Positions 21,705 to 31,534 of a stretch of DNA of 64,000 nt are shown here, piece after piece (positions within the stretch are counted from its first letter, which is position 1; each line of letters begins with the position of its first letter). Where the stretch lies: NCBI GenBank assembly GCA_963210315.1, contig OY723237.1, positions 2,790,001 through 2,854,000 of the forward strand. Direction: 5' to 3'. Origin of the DNA: Rhynchopus euleeides (lineage: Eukaryota > Euglenozoa > Diplonemea > Diplonemida > Diplonemidae). The notes beneath the pieces are model-generated. The model did not search any database and was not told the origin of the DNA. It saw nothing but the letters and a program-made list of their open reading frames with translations. The position numbers were made by a program, and so were the translations under genes.

Positions 21705-21891
21705 AAGCACACTCGTGTGAGCGGAAAGCGCCCCACCACAGCTGCAACCAAACGTGCTCTATACACTAACCCCACCCTTCATCAGGCTCAGGGTGTGATC
21801 AGTTCAGGGTTTTGTGTGTAGAAGCGTCAACGCAACAAACAAAAGGAAATTCATCAGAGCGGTTGTAGCTGTGAAGTGATAGGACGCTTTT
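21703..21891 (+). repeat. Split direct repeats A2 and B2
   Basis: A2 (21703-21834) copies A1; B2 (21817-21891) copies B1; the two overlap in GTAGAAGCGTCAACGCA. This A2-B2 block is the unit found alone at 31262-31468. Confidence 0.9.
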
Positions 21892-22116
21892 ATGGTGAAC
21901 TCAGATCAGGGGTGGAGCTTGAAATTTGGGGTTGCGGGCTGGATCGGGTCAGATCGGGCCAGCCAATTTTTTCTCACTGAATGGGTTCCCCCCCGGTTCG
22001 TCTCAGAGATCAGTGCTCGGGCCCAGCCTCCCGCGAGGGTACCGGAACTGATATGCAGCCCCGGACGCGCAAGGACTTGGTTACAAGACAAACACATGCC
22101 ATAGGCATACAGTGCA

Positions 22117-22214
22117 AACGATAATTATTATCGCATACGATAATTATTATCGTACTCCCATTATCGTATATTATCGTATACGATAATATACGATAATGGT
22201 GCGATAATTTTTTT
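22117..22214. repeat. Left subterminal CGATAAT palindrome array
   Basis: Repeated ATTATCG/CGATAAT units in both orientations, the usual layout for subterminal transposase-binding sites. Confidence 0.8.
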
Positions 22215-22432
22215 GAGATTTTCGGAAAACCAGAAATCAGCCCAGAACACATTGAAAAAGTGGTAAAAGTGGAGCCGGAAGCTGCCATTTTTGCTTCTTT
22301 GAATTATTGGTGACGGGGGGCTTCACTCAGAAGTGTAGAATGTCCCTCACAAATGGGTGGCAGACACAACACACATAGTGCCATGACATGCGCAGCACTA
22401 TGTCTGTCTGGGGCATCCTGTCAATGAAGCTG

Positions 22433-22529
22433 GCACCGTTGGAAGAAGTTTCAGGCACAGGGGGGCGGAGAGGTTACAGGATACTGCCACGCACATCCGT
22501 GACACTCATTTGCGTGTGCGCTCTCGACC
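22433..22529 (+). repeat. Displaced fragment of the transposase coding sequence
   Basis: About 95 bp in the 5' leader repeat, in the same orientation, the coding segment at 23803-23905 (from GGCACCGTTGGAAGAAGTTT to the GCTCTCGACC motif) with substitutions and small indels. It is about 70 bp upstream of the transposase ATG. Confidence 0.85.
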
Positions 22530-22597
22530 CGTGTGTCTATCGCTATGTTGTGACTGCATCGCCATCACCCTCCACAGGAAACACCAGGGATCAAAAA

Positions 22598-24925
22598 ATG
22601 TCTCGTCGTCGTAGGATAAAAGACGACACAACAACGGAGGATGACGCAGAGGAAGATGATGACGGCGATGACGAGGAAGAGGGCAGTGATGAGGACGAGC
22701 CGGACCAGAAACGCCGTCGCGTCACGGGGGGGAAGGACAAGAAGCCCTCAGCGAAAAAGGCGGCCGTGAAAAAGCCACCCCCAAAGAAGCCAGCAGCGAA
22801 GAAGCCAGCCCCCAAGAAGACAGCACCAAAGCCCGCGGGAAAATCGGAGAGCGCGCAGAAACGCCTGGACACGATAAAACTCAGAAAAACGGTGGAGGAA
22901 GCCGCAGACGAGGCTGCTGCCAAGAAGAGGATCTCCTTGGTAACAGCCAGGCAGCGGCTGCAGCAACTGGCGAGGTACGACGCCACAGTTGCTGCGGCCT
23001 ACACGATCAAGTCGGTGGAGGACCTCCCGTTCGAAACTCGCACCATGCTGCTTGATGCAAACCCCCCCCGGACATTATCGGACGAAGTCCTGTGGTGCAA
23101 CCTCTGTAGCATCGTCGTAAAGCATGCTGAATCGACAGTGGCAAAGAAACACGTGACCGACACGAAGGCGCACCAGACCACATCGAAGGAAGCGCCAGTG
23201 CAGGCGGCCCCCTGTGTTTCAACCACGAAGAGCGATCCCACGACCACCGCATCATTTCAAAAGGCATGGGCACTTGCCCTTGTGATTGCGGGGATCACGC
23301 CTCACCAGGCGTCTATCCTTGCGCTGCCGATGACCACCCCTCTGCCGAAGCCCCGGACGCTGCTGGGCAAGGCCCCGCTGTTCGTCGCGGAGATCCAGAA
23401 GAAGATCCGCGACTGCATCACCGGCCGGCCGGTGGCGTTGGGCGTTGATGGAACAGGCCTGCGGCATCTTGGCTTTGCCATCATGTCGGTCGTCGCCTAC
23501 GTGGGAGGCAGGGGAGTGCTCCTCCTGTCGAAAGTGCGTGGTGACGGCGAGGTGCACAACGCAGAGGACGTCGGGGATGTGCTTGACGAGGTGCGGGAAC
23601 TGTACGGCATTACCCGCAGTACAGTTGTCGCTGACTTCGGGTCGGTGAACGTCAAGGCGTTTGGCGACAAGAAGGAGGAGGGCATCTACTGCCTGGGCCA
23701 CCACCTCAACGCAGCGTTGAAGCGAGCAGTGCGCCAGTCATACCCCCGGGCGTATGCCTTCTGCACGCTGGTGTCGCAGTTCTTCGGGTGCAAGTCGCGC
23801 CGGCACCGTTGGAAGAAGTTTCAGGCACAGGGGGCGGAGAGGATGCATGATGCTGCAACGAACATCCGTGACACTCATTTGCGTGTGCGCACCGCTCTCG
23901 ACCGCGGAGCGGTGCGTGCGCTCCGCAAGCTTCTCCCATCCGTGAACGTCACAGATACCGATGCGGTGGTGCTGGAGCGGGCTGCCGCCTTTGTGGCGGA
24001 AACAGACGACACCCACGCCGCCAATGTGGAGGTGTCCAGCCCTCAGCAACCCGCCTCTACTTCGGACACTCGATGGGCAGCGATGTTCGACCTGACAGTC
24101 CACCTGCAGACCCGGTGTGCGATGCTGCTGCAGTTCGTCAGCGTGGAGATGGCGAGGAAGAAGAAGCCACTCACTCTCAGGCAGCTCTCTGAGCACATCC
24201 AGAAGGGAACATGGGAAGAGCACGTCAGCGAGACGGTGGCTGTGGCTGAGATGGTGGAGCCGGTGCTGTGGCTCGTGCGATGGGTGCAGAACCCGGAAGC
24301 CCGTCTGGGGCACATCAAAGTGCGGACTATCACGGAGGAGTACCAGAAGGTGGTGACGAACACCAGTTATCCTGCTCCTATCCGCACCTTGCTGAAGGAT
24401 GCCTGGGAGTCTTGGCCGTCGAAGGCGAGGTTCGAGATGGCGCTCATCTTCGACCCGGAAACCGTGCTGATGGCTGACTTCGACGACTTCCCCGACATCA
24501 CAAACCAGCTGGTGTGGGCCGTGGATTTCCATGCCCTTGCTGACGACGAGTGCTGGGCGGAGTTCACACAGTACCTCAATGCCCCTGCCGAATCCCTGCA
24601 GACCGACACCCCGATTGCGTTCTGGCTGGAGAAGGGGAGGAAGCTGTTCCCCATCCTGGCGCCACATGTGGTGGCTTGGCTCCGCACGCCTGTGTCGGTC
24701 ACACAGGTCGACAGTGTGTTTTCGACGGCAGAGTCCCGCAAGTCCAAGCGGGGGTCGAACATCTCGACGAAGACCTACGCGGATCGTCTGTTCTTGCAGC
24801 GGAACGGCGACCTCCTCGGCTACTTCGACAAGAGCAACCGGTTCGCAGAAGCCCTCGAAAGGGACTATGTCTCTGATGATTCCTCTGAGGAGGACGAATC
24901 CGAGACTGAGATGGATATCATTTAG
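22598..24925 (+). CDS. hAT-family transposase
   Basis: 775 residues from the ATG at 22598, with no internal stop. Residues 1-45 are acidic, 45-90 a Lys/Pro/Ala histone-H1-like stretch, about 165-190 a BED/CGBP1-like finger (CNLC followed by H and H). The RNase-H-fold catalytic domain shows ALGVDGTG (about 279, first Asp) and VVADFGSVNVKAF followed by CLGHHLN (about 343-365, second Asp and the hAT C/H-LN motif). Residues about 674-735 are the hAT dimerisation domain (FWLEKGRKLFPILAP, VTQVDSVFSTAESRKSKRGSNIS). It cuts and inserts the element at its inverted repeats. A pyrimidine-rich tract ending CCACAG at 22576 could be a splice acceptor in the leader. Confidence 0.88.
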   Translation: MSRRRRIKDDTTTEDDAEEDDDGDDEEEGSDEDEPDQKRRRVTGGKDKKPSAKKAAVKKPPPKKPAAKKPAPKKTAPKPAGKSESAQKRLDTIKLRKTVEEAADEAAAKKRISLVTARQRLQQLARYDATVAAAYTIKSVEDLPFETRTMLLDANPPRTLSDEVLWCNLCSIVVKHAESTVAKKHVTDTKAHQTTSKEAPVQAAPCVSTTKSDPTTTASFQKAWALALVIAGITPHQASILALPMTTPLPKPRTLLGKAPLFVAEIQKKIRDCITGRPVALGVDGTGLRHLGFAIMSVVAYVGGRGVLLLSKVRGDGEVHNAEDVGDVLDEVRELYGITRSTVVADFGSVNVKAFGDKKEEGIYCLGHHLNAALKRAVRQSYPRAYAFCTLVSQFFGCKSRRHRWKKFQAQGAERMHDAATNIRDTHLRVRTALDRGAVRALRKLLPSVNVTDTDAVVLERAAAFVAETDDTHAANVEVSSPQQPASTSDTRWAAMFDLTVHLQTRCAMLLQFVSVEMARKKKPLTLRQLSEHIQKGTWEEHVSETVAVAEMVEPVLWLVRWVQNPEARLGHIKVRTITEEYQKVVTNTSYPAPIRTLLKDAWESWPSKARFEMALIFDPETVLMADFDDFPDITNQLVWAVDFHALADDECWAEFTQYLNAPAESLQTDTPIAFWLEKGRKLFPILAPHVVAWLRTPVSVTQVDSVFSTAESRKSKRGSNISTKTYADRLFLQRNGDLLGYFDKSNRFAEALERDYVSDDSSEEDESETEMDII

Positions 24926-25156
24926 AAGGGGGGATGGGGGGGGGGGGGCGGCGTGCCAGGTCGTCTGTCCGTGATGTGGTTCCTGTGCTGTTCGGTGGGC
25001 GGGTGGGGGGGGGGGATGACGAATTCTGTCTCGATGTCTGATGACATCGAGGGTGTTGAAGGGACTGGGGGGGGGGGCGATGAATCCTGATGACGGACGA
25101 GTATGTGAAGGAATCTGACGAGGGCAGTGGTGTTCAAGAATAGTGCAACCCAGTAA

Positions 25157-25405
25157 GTATCGCATACGATAATCCCATTATCGTATACGACCGGATACGA
25201 TAATTATTATCGTATGCGATAACATACGATAATGGGATTATCGTATGCGATAATATACGATAATAATTATCGTATCCGTTCGTATACGATAATGGGATTA
25301 TCGCATCATACGATAATGGATTATCGTATGCGATAATAAATTATCGTATGCGATAATTTTCCGAAAATTATCGTATCTGGTATATGTGCGATAATAATTA
25401 TCGTT
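25157..25405. repeat. Right subterminal CGATAAT palindrome array
   Basis: About 250 bp of ATTATCGTATGCGATAAT-type units in alternating orientation, longer than the left array. Confidence 0.85.
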
Positions 25406-25425
25406 TGCACTGTATGCATAGGGGG

Positions 25426-25660
25426 GGTCTGGGGGGCGGAGCCCCCAGCCGCCGGAGGCCACGGTAGTGAACATCTGTGACTTGCGGGCGTACGGATTCT
25501 GTGTGAGTTGGCTGCGTCCTCCTGAGGATACTGAGGGCGGTCTGTACTCCATTCCCTGATGTAAAGGGCTTGGGTACAAGACAGGCACATGCCACAGGGG
25601 GGTCTGGGGGGCGGAGCCCCCCAGCCGCCGGAGGCCACGGTAGTAAACGTCTGTTGCAGG
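25426..25660 (+). repeat. Hairpin module pair inside family-1 hAT element
   Basis: Two copies (25426-25480 and 25599-25650) of the dispersed module GGGGGGCGGAGCCCCCC followed by AGCCGCCGGAGGCCACGG and TAGTGAACATCTG, 173 bp apart. The same pair is at 54041-54272 in the complete copy. Confidence 0.9.
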
Positions 25661-25837
25661 GTACGGGTTGGGCAGCTTCATTTGTCCTCTATTGTGACTG
25701 TTTGAGGCCTGTGCTCATGTCGCTGGGGTCACTTTGCTCACGAAACGCCTCCTGGTCACCTTGAGACCCCAAGGCGAGGAGCCAACTTTTCCGGTTTCCC
25801 GAAAATCTATATTTTTTTTTCTTTTTACCCCTGACCC

Positions 25838-26239
25838 AGGGCATAAGATAGCTTTTCTGACCGGGGCCCAATAGGTGGGGGTTAGGTGGGGGTAGCGCGC
25901 GCGCGGCTTCGCCGCGCGCCTCGTGCACTTACTCGTCAGTTTGCACCCCGGTTGTTTCACTGATGGTGTCGACCGTCTCCAGCTCCTCACTGCATTCATG
26001 CACTCCTGCAACTCGTTGAATGAGCTGTACTTGAGAGTGCGCGGCTTACTGAGGAAACATGCCACGGACTGCCCCATGGCTGCCTGTGTGATACCCCCTC
26101 AGCGTCGATCAGAAGGAGGCTCTCCATCGTCAGGTCGAGGAGGGAGCCTCTGAGACATGTGGTCACCCGTTTCATCAAACTGAACACCCTCTCGACCCCA
26201 GCAGTTGAGAGGGGCAGAGAGAGAGCTATCTCGCAAGGA
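25838..26239 (-). pseudogene. hAT dimerisation-domain relic
   Basis: At about 25990-26215 the minus strand reads LSTAGVERVFSLMKRVTTCLRG followed by LTMESLLLIDAEG, the conserved C-terminal hAT dimerisation motif (S-x-ER-x-FS). No catalytic domain is next to it. A perfect 9-bp GC hairpin, GCGCGCGGC-TTC-GCCGCGCGC, lies at 25897-25917. Confidence 0.6.
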
Positions 26240-26500
26240 CTTGGTTACTAGACGAACACACGCGACATGGGGGGTTTGGGGGGCGGAGCCCCCCAGCCGC
26301 CGGAGGCCACGGTAGTGAACATCTGTTCATTGTGGGCGTAGATTCTGTGCGAGTTGGCTGCGTCCTCCTGAGGCCTGAGGCTACTGGAGCGGTTGTTCCC
26401 TGACCTGCTGGGTATCGAAGGAGTCCAGGGGGGTCTGGGGGGCGGAGCCCCCCAGCCGCCGGAGGCCACGGTAGTGAGCATCTGTTCCTGTAAAATCATA
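26240..26500 (+). repeat. Hairpin module pair, stand-alone
   Basis: Two modules (26270-26325 and 26427-26485). The left edge reads GGTTACTAGACGAACACACG, also seen at other stand-alone copies, which suggests that the pair with its ~160-bp spacer is itself a small mobile unit. Confidence 0.85.
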
Positions 26501-27299
26501 CTCTCTTCGACGTCGACCGTCGAACCAGTGTAACCGGGTTGACGCTCTTCTACGGGGGGTGGAAACCCGAACCACCCCCCACCAACGTCAATATCATTTA
26601 GCAGCAAGCATGGGCGACAGGCCTGGGCGGGGAACGAGCCCTTTTTCCAGGTTTTTTGGTTCGGGGAACCAGGTTTTTTCTAAGAATTTTTACAAGGGAT
26701 TTTTTGCTCGCCCCCCCACAGTTTCCAGGCGCGTGCCCGTCAGGCGGGACTTTTTCTCTGATTTCTCTCCGCATCATCATGTGACAGCTCTCGAGTGATG
26801 CCCAGAGATGCTTGCGGCAATGAATGAGGATCACCTGGCGCTCGTTCTCATCGGGGGTTGTGCTCCGCAGGGACTCAATACACCTTGGCACTCGCGCAGG
26901 GCTGGACATGCCAGCAGCTGGAGGACAGTTACAAAGCTGCCACTCCCCGACGCCACCCACCTGCTGGCCCCTTCAGGTCTGACACCCCAAAAGCTCCCGG
27001 GGATTTTTGCAGTGGTGCGCACCATATTCAGCGCAGTAGGGTGATCTCTCCGATTTTCCATAACTGCTGGTTTACTGGTTTGGGGAACGGTCGCCGGCAG
27101 ACCGTTGAAATGCCCGTGTTAGCAAGGCACACTCACGTTTCAGGTAGCGTGTCGCGTGTCACGCATGTCGCGAACGCGGCAAGTGTACCTCCCAGGTGGG
27201 GAAGCCCGACCTCCTGTCCGATGTCAGTCAGGCTTCGAAGAAGCGCTTCATGGATGCGGCGCTGACCTCCTACGCTGCACTGTACCCGGGGAAGTGAGA
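26501..27299. other. No recognisable gene
   Basis: Short coding-like plus-strand stretch at 27180-27297 (LLSDVSQASKKRFMDAALTSYAALYPGK) without a known domain; the rest looks like decayed repeat DNA. Confidence 0.35.
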
Positions 27300-27560
27300 T
27301 AGATGGACGGGCACACGCTACATCGGGGGTCTGGGGGGCGGTGCCCCCCAGCCGCCGGAGGCCACGGTAGCGAACATCTGTTCGTGTGGGCGTACAGATT
27401 CTGTGCGAGTTGGCTGCGTCCTCAGAGGCGACTGGAGTGGTTGGACCCCGACTTGATGGGATTCGAAGGACTTGAGTACGAGACGTACGCCACAGGGGGG
27501 TCTGGGGGGCGTGAGCCCCCCAGCCGCCGGAGGCCACGGTAGTGAACGTCTGGCTCTCCA
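27300..27560 (+). repeat. Hairpin module pair, stand-alone
   Basis: Modules at 27325-27381 and 27493-27552. The stem loop of the first is GGGGGGCGGTGCCCCCC and of the second GGGGGGCGTGAGCCCCCC: the loops change and the stems are kept. Confidence 0.85.
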
Positions 27561-28315
27561 GTTGGCCAGCAAGGCGAACGGTACGTGGGACAGACTTCCC
27601 TTCCATCCTTGTGCGCGCCCTGTCGACTGGGGAAAACTTAGAAAAAGTTTTTTCCTCTGCGAAACAACCTTAGAAAAAAATTCCCCTAACAAAATTCTTA
27701 GAAAAAAACTTTTTTTCCCCTTTGGTCTGGCTGACGCCCAAAAAAAAGTCAAATTTGGGTACTTCTTGGGTACTTTTTGGGTCACCGAAAAAGGGGGGGG
27801 GGGGGTGTCAAAACTTATTTTCTTGGGTGGAAAAATTCGACCTCCCAGAATCGTGATTTTCTTCCCCCATTGTACTTTTTGGACTCCGCGCGGATCGTAG
27901 TGGGGTCATTTTTGTGGTCTAGGTGACAAACTTCACCCGTGAAATGCGGGTCTGGTTCAGGCAGTTGTGCCTGTGAATGCTGGGAGGAGAGGAGTAGGAG
28001 ATCAGTTCAGGGGCACTTTGCTGGTTGAGGGTTACAACAAAAAGGGACCTGCAGGGGAAGTGAGGGGAGGGGGTGGGGGTTTTGGGCTGTGGCACCCGCA
28101 CTCTACGGCTCTACTGGCTTACTCCAGCCTCTGGACCGTCTACGCTCTACTCTCCTTCTTCAACCGCTGGAATCTCGATGTGTTCCGTGTCGTGGTCCTG
28201 AAGCTTCGCGAGTAACTCTTCCTGACTCCACTCTGGGCGGACTACGAGTTCCCTCGCCTCCGCATATTCCCTCAGTTCCGACAGAGTAAAACACCGGTCC
28301 ATACTCTCAATGAGT
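27561..28315. other. Homopolymer-rich, no recognisable gene
   Basis: Contains a block (27735-27910) related to 30120-30300 (shared CAAATTTGGGTACTTCT and GGATCGTAGTGGGGTCATTTT pieces), indicating another dispersed family. Confidence 0.4.
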
Positions 28316-30113
28316 TCAAGAATAGCGGATTTTGTTTTTACTCTGGCAGTTGAGGATCCCGCGTGCCAGGGCTTGCTGCACCAACACCCCCTTTAACCAC
28401 GACACATCACAGTGGAATACAATGCAAATACTGTCAATCAAGGCAGTCCGCTTGCGCTTGCGTTCAGATGTGTTATTGTCTGCGATCCTCGCGACTTCGA
28501 GTTCCGCAAGTCGCAGCTTGCCAATACGGAGCTTCCTCTCCTGCACCGCCTCCAGCTTTCCCCCCAGAGAAGAGATCTGGGCCTCTGTGACACCTGGAGA
28601 GGTGCCATCAACCCAATGCTGCATGCAACAGAGCTTGGCGCGGAGGACACCATCCTGGATAGCGACCCCCCCCATTCATCATCAACACCCTCCGCATCCT
28701 GCCACAGACCCCTTCCAGGACCGCAGGTCCCAGTGCGCCTGTTCTCTCTGCAGCCATCCCTTCCGTGGACTGGGAGTATCTCTTGTACTCGGAGTAGCAA
28801 CCGGAAGCAAAACGGTGGATGAATGTGCGGAGAAACTTCTCAGCGTCGGCCTTGTCCACCTTGGGGCAGAGGGTCAAACCCTGGTGAGAAGTCCACCCAC
28901 CGTCCAACTTCGGCCGATGCCGCTAACCTTGGGCCGTTGAGTCGGCAGGTGCGACGGATCATTTGTTACGTATGGACAGTTCTGTGTGTGTGGCTGCCGT
29001 CCTCTTATTGTTTTCTGGTTGTCCTTGTCCACTTGGCTTTACCAGCCCCCGACCTACAATTGTTTTCCAATCTTCTCTCCTCGCACGTGGTGGAAGCGTC
29101 AACACCTCAAAGAAGGAAGAATATCGTGGTGGCACCATAGTATTTGGCGACACCAGATTCAGCGAGAAGAGTGGGGACAACCTCGTTCAACTGTTCCTCT
29201 GACACCTGTGCGGCGAGGAGGATAGTCAAAATTTACAGTGCAAGCAATTGTACATGCATTTTCCATAGCCATCGCCAGTTCCTCGGGAACACTGCCCTTC
29301 AGTGTGCACGTTGCAGACTCGAACGAGAGGCACAGGGACTGGCCGAAGCAGTCTTCCTGGTGATCTCTCCAGCTCTGGAGGTACCCGTCCTCTGCATTCG
29401 CCTCCGCTTGCCACAAGCGCCAGGCGAGGAAGCGGAACAACTCCGAGGAGAACCCGAGCTGGCAAGTGTCACTTGCCTGGGCCTCGCTCTTCGAGAACCG
29501 TGACACAAACAGAATGCAGGGGTACACGAGGTGCGCGAAGCAGATTCCCATCCTCCGCACAGTCCCGCGGTCCCCCTCCAACTCCATCACAGCCTCGTAC
29601 GTCTTCGTATCCCTATTTGCAACTTCACGAAAGAAGAATGCGCAGGAGGAAATCGAGGACGGTATCGTCGCCGTCAACGAGCTGCGAGAGGGACCAACAG
29701 GCGGCCGCAGTGGTGCAGAAGCGGCCGTTCGAAGCTTTTTGCCACAGTAGCCCAGACACCTTGATTACATGCGGACATTCTCTCGCGATGAATGCGGCGA
29801 AGGCAGGGTCATGTGCCGCATATAGTTGGCGGCTGCACACACGGACTTCGTCTTCACTGCACTGGAATCCATCAGGTCGCAGGTGCAGGTGGCAGTGCAG
29901 GTCGCAAGCCGACACACTGTGCTGTTGGCCACATGTGGCAGAGGCGAGAGAGCCGTGTACTACGGCATGCTCGAACAACAGGATTGGCGGTACAGCATAG
30001 GCTGGCGGGACAGTAGGGATGGCAGGACAGTATAGGATGGCGGCGCAGGTGCAGGGTGTGTGAGGTAGCCACCCGGCAGGCAGCTCGCCGCCCCACCCCA
30101 GCCACCCACCCAC
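28316..30113 (-). pseudogene. Decayed minus-strand coding region, family unknown
   Basis: Coding-like minus-strand segments at 28316-28675, 29159-29677 and 29625-30113 are Cys/Trp-rich in part (LFRFLAWRLWQAEANAEDGYLQSW) and interrupted. They could be one dead gene or a transposase between the nuclease core and the dimerisation relic at 26.0 kb, but no catalytic motif was recognised. Confidence 0.3.
29089..29105 (+). promoter_or_regulatory. GTGGAAGCGTCAAC motif, plus strand
   Basis: GTGGAAGCGTCAACACC. One of five stand-alone occurrences; no gene is evident downstream on this strand. Confidence 0.35.
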
Positions 30114-30527
30114 CCAGCGGGACCCCCCTCACAAATTTTCCATAACCCCGTTCTTTTGAACGTTTGGGATCTGTGCGGATCGTGGTGGGGTCATTTTGGC
30201 CAGGGGGTGCCTCTGACCACAAATCCAGACTGAAACCGGCAGAAAATAAGTTTTGACACCCCCCCTTAAAAAAAGTCAAATTTGGGTACTTCTACTTCTA
30301 CGGGGGGTGTCGATTATATCCAATTTTGTCAAAAAAATTTAAAAAAATCGGGGAAAAAACGCTGAATTTCGATGAAAAAAGGCGAAAAAAAGAGTATGGG
30401 GAGTTGGGTCCAGTTTAGCAAAGTTGTGATATTTTTCGGGTGTTTTTTTGAATGGGACACCCGAAGAACCCGATGATATGTGAATGACATGTGATGAAAA
30501 AGCATCCGCTGGACAAACCCCAAGCTT

Positions 30528-30842
30528 AGCAGATAGGTTCCAAGGCATGGGGCAACCTCTAACATAGGTTCCCAGGCATGGGGCAACCTCGCAGAGAGGT
30601 TCCAAGGCATGGGGCAACCTCGCAGATAGGTTCCAAGGCATGGGGCAACCTCGCAGATAGGTTCCAAGGCATGGGGCAACCTCTAACATAGGTTCCCAGG
30701 CATGGGGCAACCTCGCAGATAGGTTCCAAGGCATGGGGCAACCTCGCAGATAGGTTCCAAGGCATGGGGCAACCTCTAACATAGGTTCCAAGGCATGGGG
30801 CAACCTCGCAGATAGGTTCCAAGGCATGGGGCAACCTCTGTG
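30528..30842. repeat. 31-bp minisatellite
   Basis: About ten copies of AGGTTCCAAGGCATGGGGCA followed by ACCTC and either GCAGAT or TAACAT. Because 31 is not a multiple of three, the minus strand reads a 31-residue periodic peptide, which explains the open frame there. Confidence 0.95.
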
Positions 30843-31261
30843 GGTTCATCACTATTCGTTTTTTCGTGTGGACCTGTCTCTCATTTGAGGCCCGAGAATC
30901 GCGTTTCCGAGGCCTGTGCGTGGTCGCAGTGCCCTCTGATGTCCAAAAACTACCCATTTTGGCCCCGAAAAAAAAATGCGAGCATCTCCCCCTACAAACC
31001 CCGGCCTTACCACAACACAGGCCCGAAAAACCGGGAACCGGGAAAACCGGGAAAAACCGGGAATCTGGGGTGTCGATTCAGTTTCATTCCCGGTTTTGGA
31101 TTCCCGGTTTTTCCGGCCTCCGGAGGGGATTTTTTCACGGATTTTCGCCAAGGGAAAAAAACCAGGGAACCGGGAATTTCCGGGAAAAGCCGGGAAATAC
31201 CGGGAAAAGTCGACACCCCCCTTTTGGAAATATTTTCGAAAAATATAAAAATATTTTTTTA
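30843..31261. other. Degenerate CCGGGAAA-rich sequence
   Basis: Imperfect CCGGGAA/TTCCCGG repeats at 31025-31215; no gene. Confidence 0.5.
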
Positions 31262-31468
31262 TTAAGCACACTCGTGTGAGCGGAAAGCGCCCCACCACAG
31301 CTGCAACCAAACGTGCTCTATACACTAACCCCACCCTTCATCAGACTCAGGGTGTGATCAGTTCAGGGTTTTGTGTGTAGAAGCGTCAACGCAAGTGTGT
31401 AGATCAACGCAACAAACAAAAGGAAATTCATCAGAGCGGTTGTAGCTGTGAAGTGATAGGGCGCTTTT
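31262..31468 (+). repeat. Solo A-B repeat of the YR retroelement
   Basis: Matches the A2-B2 block of the 17-22 kb element from TTAAGCACACTCG to GGGCGCTTTT, without internal genes. A short duplication (GTGTGTAGATCAACGCA) is present at the A/B overlap. It is inserted after an oligo-T run, as is the full element. Confidence 0.88.
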
Positions 31469-31534
31469 GCGAAAATGAAACATATTTTTGGCAAAAATAT
31501 ATGTTTATGAAAAATATGTTTGGGGGCCCATGCC

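Larger units (their letters stand above)
17255..21891 (+). mobile_element. Tyrosine-recombinase retrotransposon, gene order Gag-YR-RT/RH
   Basis: A 4.64-kb element. It has split direct repeats in the order A1 (17255-17386), internal genes, B1 (21629-21704), A2 (21703-21834), B2 (21817-21891), the terminal layout of Ngaro/PAT/VIPER elements, in which the circular intermediate is joined at A2-B1 type junctions. Internal genes are Gag, a tyrosine recombinase and reverse transcriptase with RNase H, with the recombinase before the RT as in VIPER; DIRS and Ngaro place it after. No integrase, protease or methyltransferase is seen. The B1/A2 junction and both edges are T-rich (GCGCTTTTTAAGCAC), and no target duplication is visible, as expected for YR integration. 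Confidence 0.9.
22106..25416 (+). mobile_element. hAT-type element, family 2, with intact transposase
   Basis: 3,311 bp with terminal inverted repeats CATACAGTGCAAACGATAAT (at least 28 bp, identical at both ends) and a 6-bp target duplication CATAGG (22100-22105 and 25417-25422). The unoccupied site is present in the 680-bp copy at 54271-54276 (as CCTATG), which proves both the boundaries and the duplication. Between the ends lie subterminal arrays of ATTATCGTATACGATAAT palindromes and one long transposase gene. hAT families mostly make 8-bp duplications; 5-6 bp variants are known. Confidence 0.88.
21907..25837. mobile_element. hAT-type element, family 1, interrupted and right-truncated
   Basis: Left terminus CAGGGGTGGAGCTTG at 21907 with ACTCAGAT before it. 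The sequence 21907-22105 plus 25417-25837 equals the complete 680-bp copy at 53790-54469 in inverse orientation, apart from a 3.3-kb second transposon inserted in the middle. The last ~75 bp including the right terminus are missing: homology stops at about 25837 (after TACCCCTGACC) and other repeat sequence follows. It starts 15 bp after the YR element. Confidence 0.85.

Noticed and set aside
30528-30842. CRISPR-like array
   Set aside because: Units are contiguous with no variable spacers.
30339-30957. Minus-strand periodic protein (PCLGTYLRGCPMPWNL)
   Set aside because: Produced by the 31-bp minisatellite read through three frames; no coding context.
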